Shown piece after piece: positions 40,616 through 41,040 of a stretch of DNA of 41,040 bases. How positions within the stretch are numbered: position 1 is the stretch's first letter; the number at the start of each line of letters is the position of its first letter. Where the stretch lies: positions 1-41,040 of the forward strand of contig JAAEZH010000046.1 in NCBI GenBank assembly GCA_018222965.1, read 5' to 3'. Below the pieces are notes generated by a model. The model ran no database searches, had not been told where the DNA came from, and saw only the letters and a program-made list of their open reading frames with translations. The translations under genes and the position numbers were made by a program. Source of the stretch: Bacteroidota bacterium. Its GTDB lineage: Bacteria > Bacteroidota > Bacteroidia > Chitinophagales > Saprospiraceae.

Positions 40616-41040
40616 TTAGTTTTTAAGGCTGAATTTTGACTTGTTTCAATATCTATACCCGAGCCGAAATGGTTTGGGATAATTTTACCAAATTTATTTT
40701 TTTGCTCCGCGAGGCAAAAAGCACAGGCATAGCCTTAAGCTACGACGTCCCGATAGCTATCGCGATTTAACAAAGCAGATCGGAAAAAGAAAGAGATAAA
40801 AAAGCCCAAATTGCTTCGACTTGGGTATATCACTAAAGACTAAGTGTAATGTCTCTTTAACTTAGGGTTAATCTTTGGAAATTTTTCCGGCCTTATTTTA
40901 TTTAGTGAGCAGTGAGTCAAAATGCGTTAAAAACTGGTTAGTGTCTGAGCCAGAAATCAAAGAGCATAAAAAAATGGTGTGCAACACAAAGAGACTTTAG
41001 GCATCAGGTAGTCTGTTCCGGCGAGTTTAGCCAGTTTAGC
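40616..41040. other. Gene-free spacer at the right edge
   Basis: About 425 bases with no supportable gene. It holds the palindrome copy at 40748-40765 and a TGTAATGTC ... AACTTAGGG segment (40845-40868) resembling 28231-28254. At the right edge a minus frame (41040 down to a stop at 40957) is open for 27 codons, which is too short to call. Confidence 0.6.
40748..40765. repeat. Second copy of the TCCCGATAGCTATCGGGA palindrome
   Basis: TCCCGATAGCTATCGCGA differs by one base from the perfect palindrome at 11487-11504. Both lie in spacers, 29 kb apart. Confidence 0.8.

Noticed and set aside
40957-41040. Partial minus-strand gene entering from the right edge
   Set aside because: Only 27 open codons are visible and no domain can be judged; sequence beyond the edge is needed.

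Overview
The window looks like chromosomal DNA from a Bacteroidota, most likely the Saprospiria/Lewinella side of the phylum; the class is inferred. The grounds are a fused SecDF, a giant SprB-repeat protein ending in a type IX secretion (T9SS) sorting domain, a TPR/beta-propeller/OmpA lipoprotein with PorE-like architecture, a gldA/gldF/gldG ABC cluster, and several matches to the Bacteroidota promoter element TAnnTTTG. I see no tRNA, rRNA, CRISPR array, intact transposase or prophage gene.

Layout. 1-1.9 kb: a GGAATCAAC repeat array, a CvfB-like S1 protein and a beta-propeller lipoprotein. 1.97-7.1 kb: a tight four-gene operon, DUF4956 membrane protein, exported VTC-domain protein, CotH-kinase/beta-helix protein, cytoplasmic VTC-domain protein. 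This is the least characterised and most interesting system here. 7.1-12 kb: folC, an outer-membrane barrel candidate, a degraded stretch holding an orphan T9SS sorting-domain remnant, an Amidase_3 cell-wall hydrolase, an exported protein and a membrane-anchored coiled-coil protein. 12.2-21.5 kb: leuS and the 2080-residue adhesin-like protein. 21.6-22.5 kb: an Xre/RES toxin-antitoxin pair followed by a perfect 29-bp inverted repeat. 22.5-27.8 kb, minus strand: the PorE-like lipoprotein and secDF. 27.8-28.6 kb: a repeat-rich spacer. 28.6-31.4 kb: a Kbp-like BON-LysM protein, a HemS-type heme-handling protein with a textbook promoter and a dyad operator, and a D-2-hydroxyacid dehydrogenase. 31.4-33 kb: a hairpin/direct-repeat spacer and a DUF547 lipoprotein. 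33-40.6 kb: a TPR protein, gldA, an unknown exported protein, gldF, gldG, a DUF4340 protein and a zinc-dependent phospholipase C/S1-P1-like protein.

How it fits together. Several genes serve the cell surface: SecDF supports export across the inner membrane, the T9SS (PorE-like protein) would sort the SprB-repeat protein, and the Gld ABC transporter belongs to the gliding/T9SS toolkit. The amidase, OmpA-like protein and LysM protein relate to peptidoglycan. leuS and folC are housekeeping genes. The spacers carry dispersed small repeats: a 9-bp array family in three places, an 18-bp palindrome in two, and a GTGCCGAA hairpin in two.

Several longest open frames start too early. I moved starts inward where a signal peptide, the family N-terminus or a terminator made it clear (folC, leuS, secDF, gldA, the DUF547 lipoprotein, the coiled-coil protein and the exported protein at 10885).
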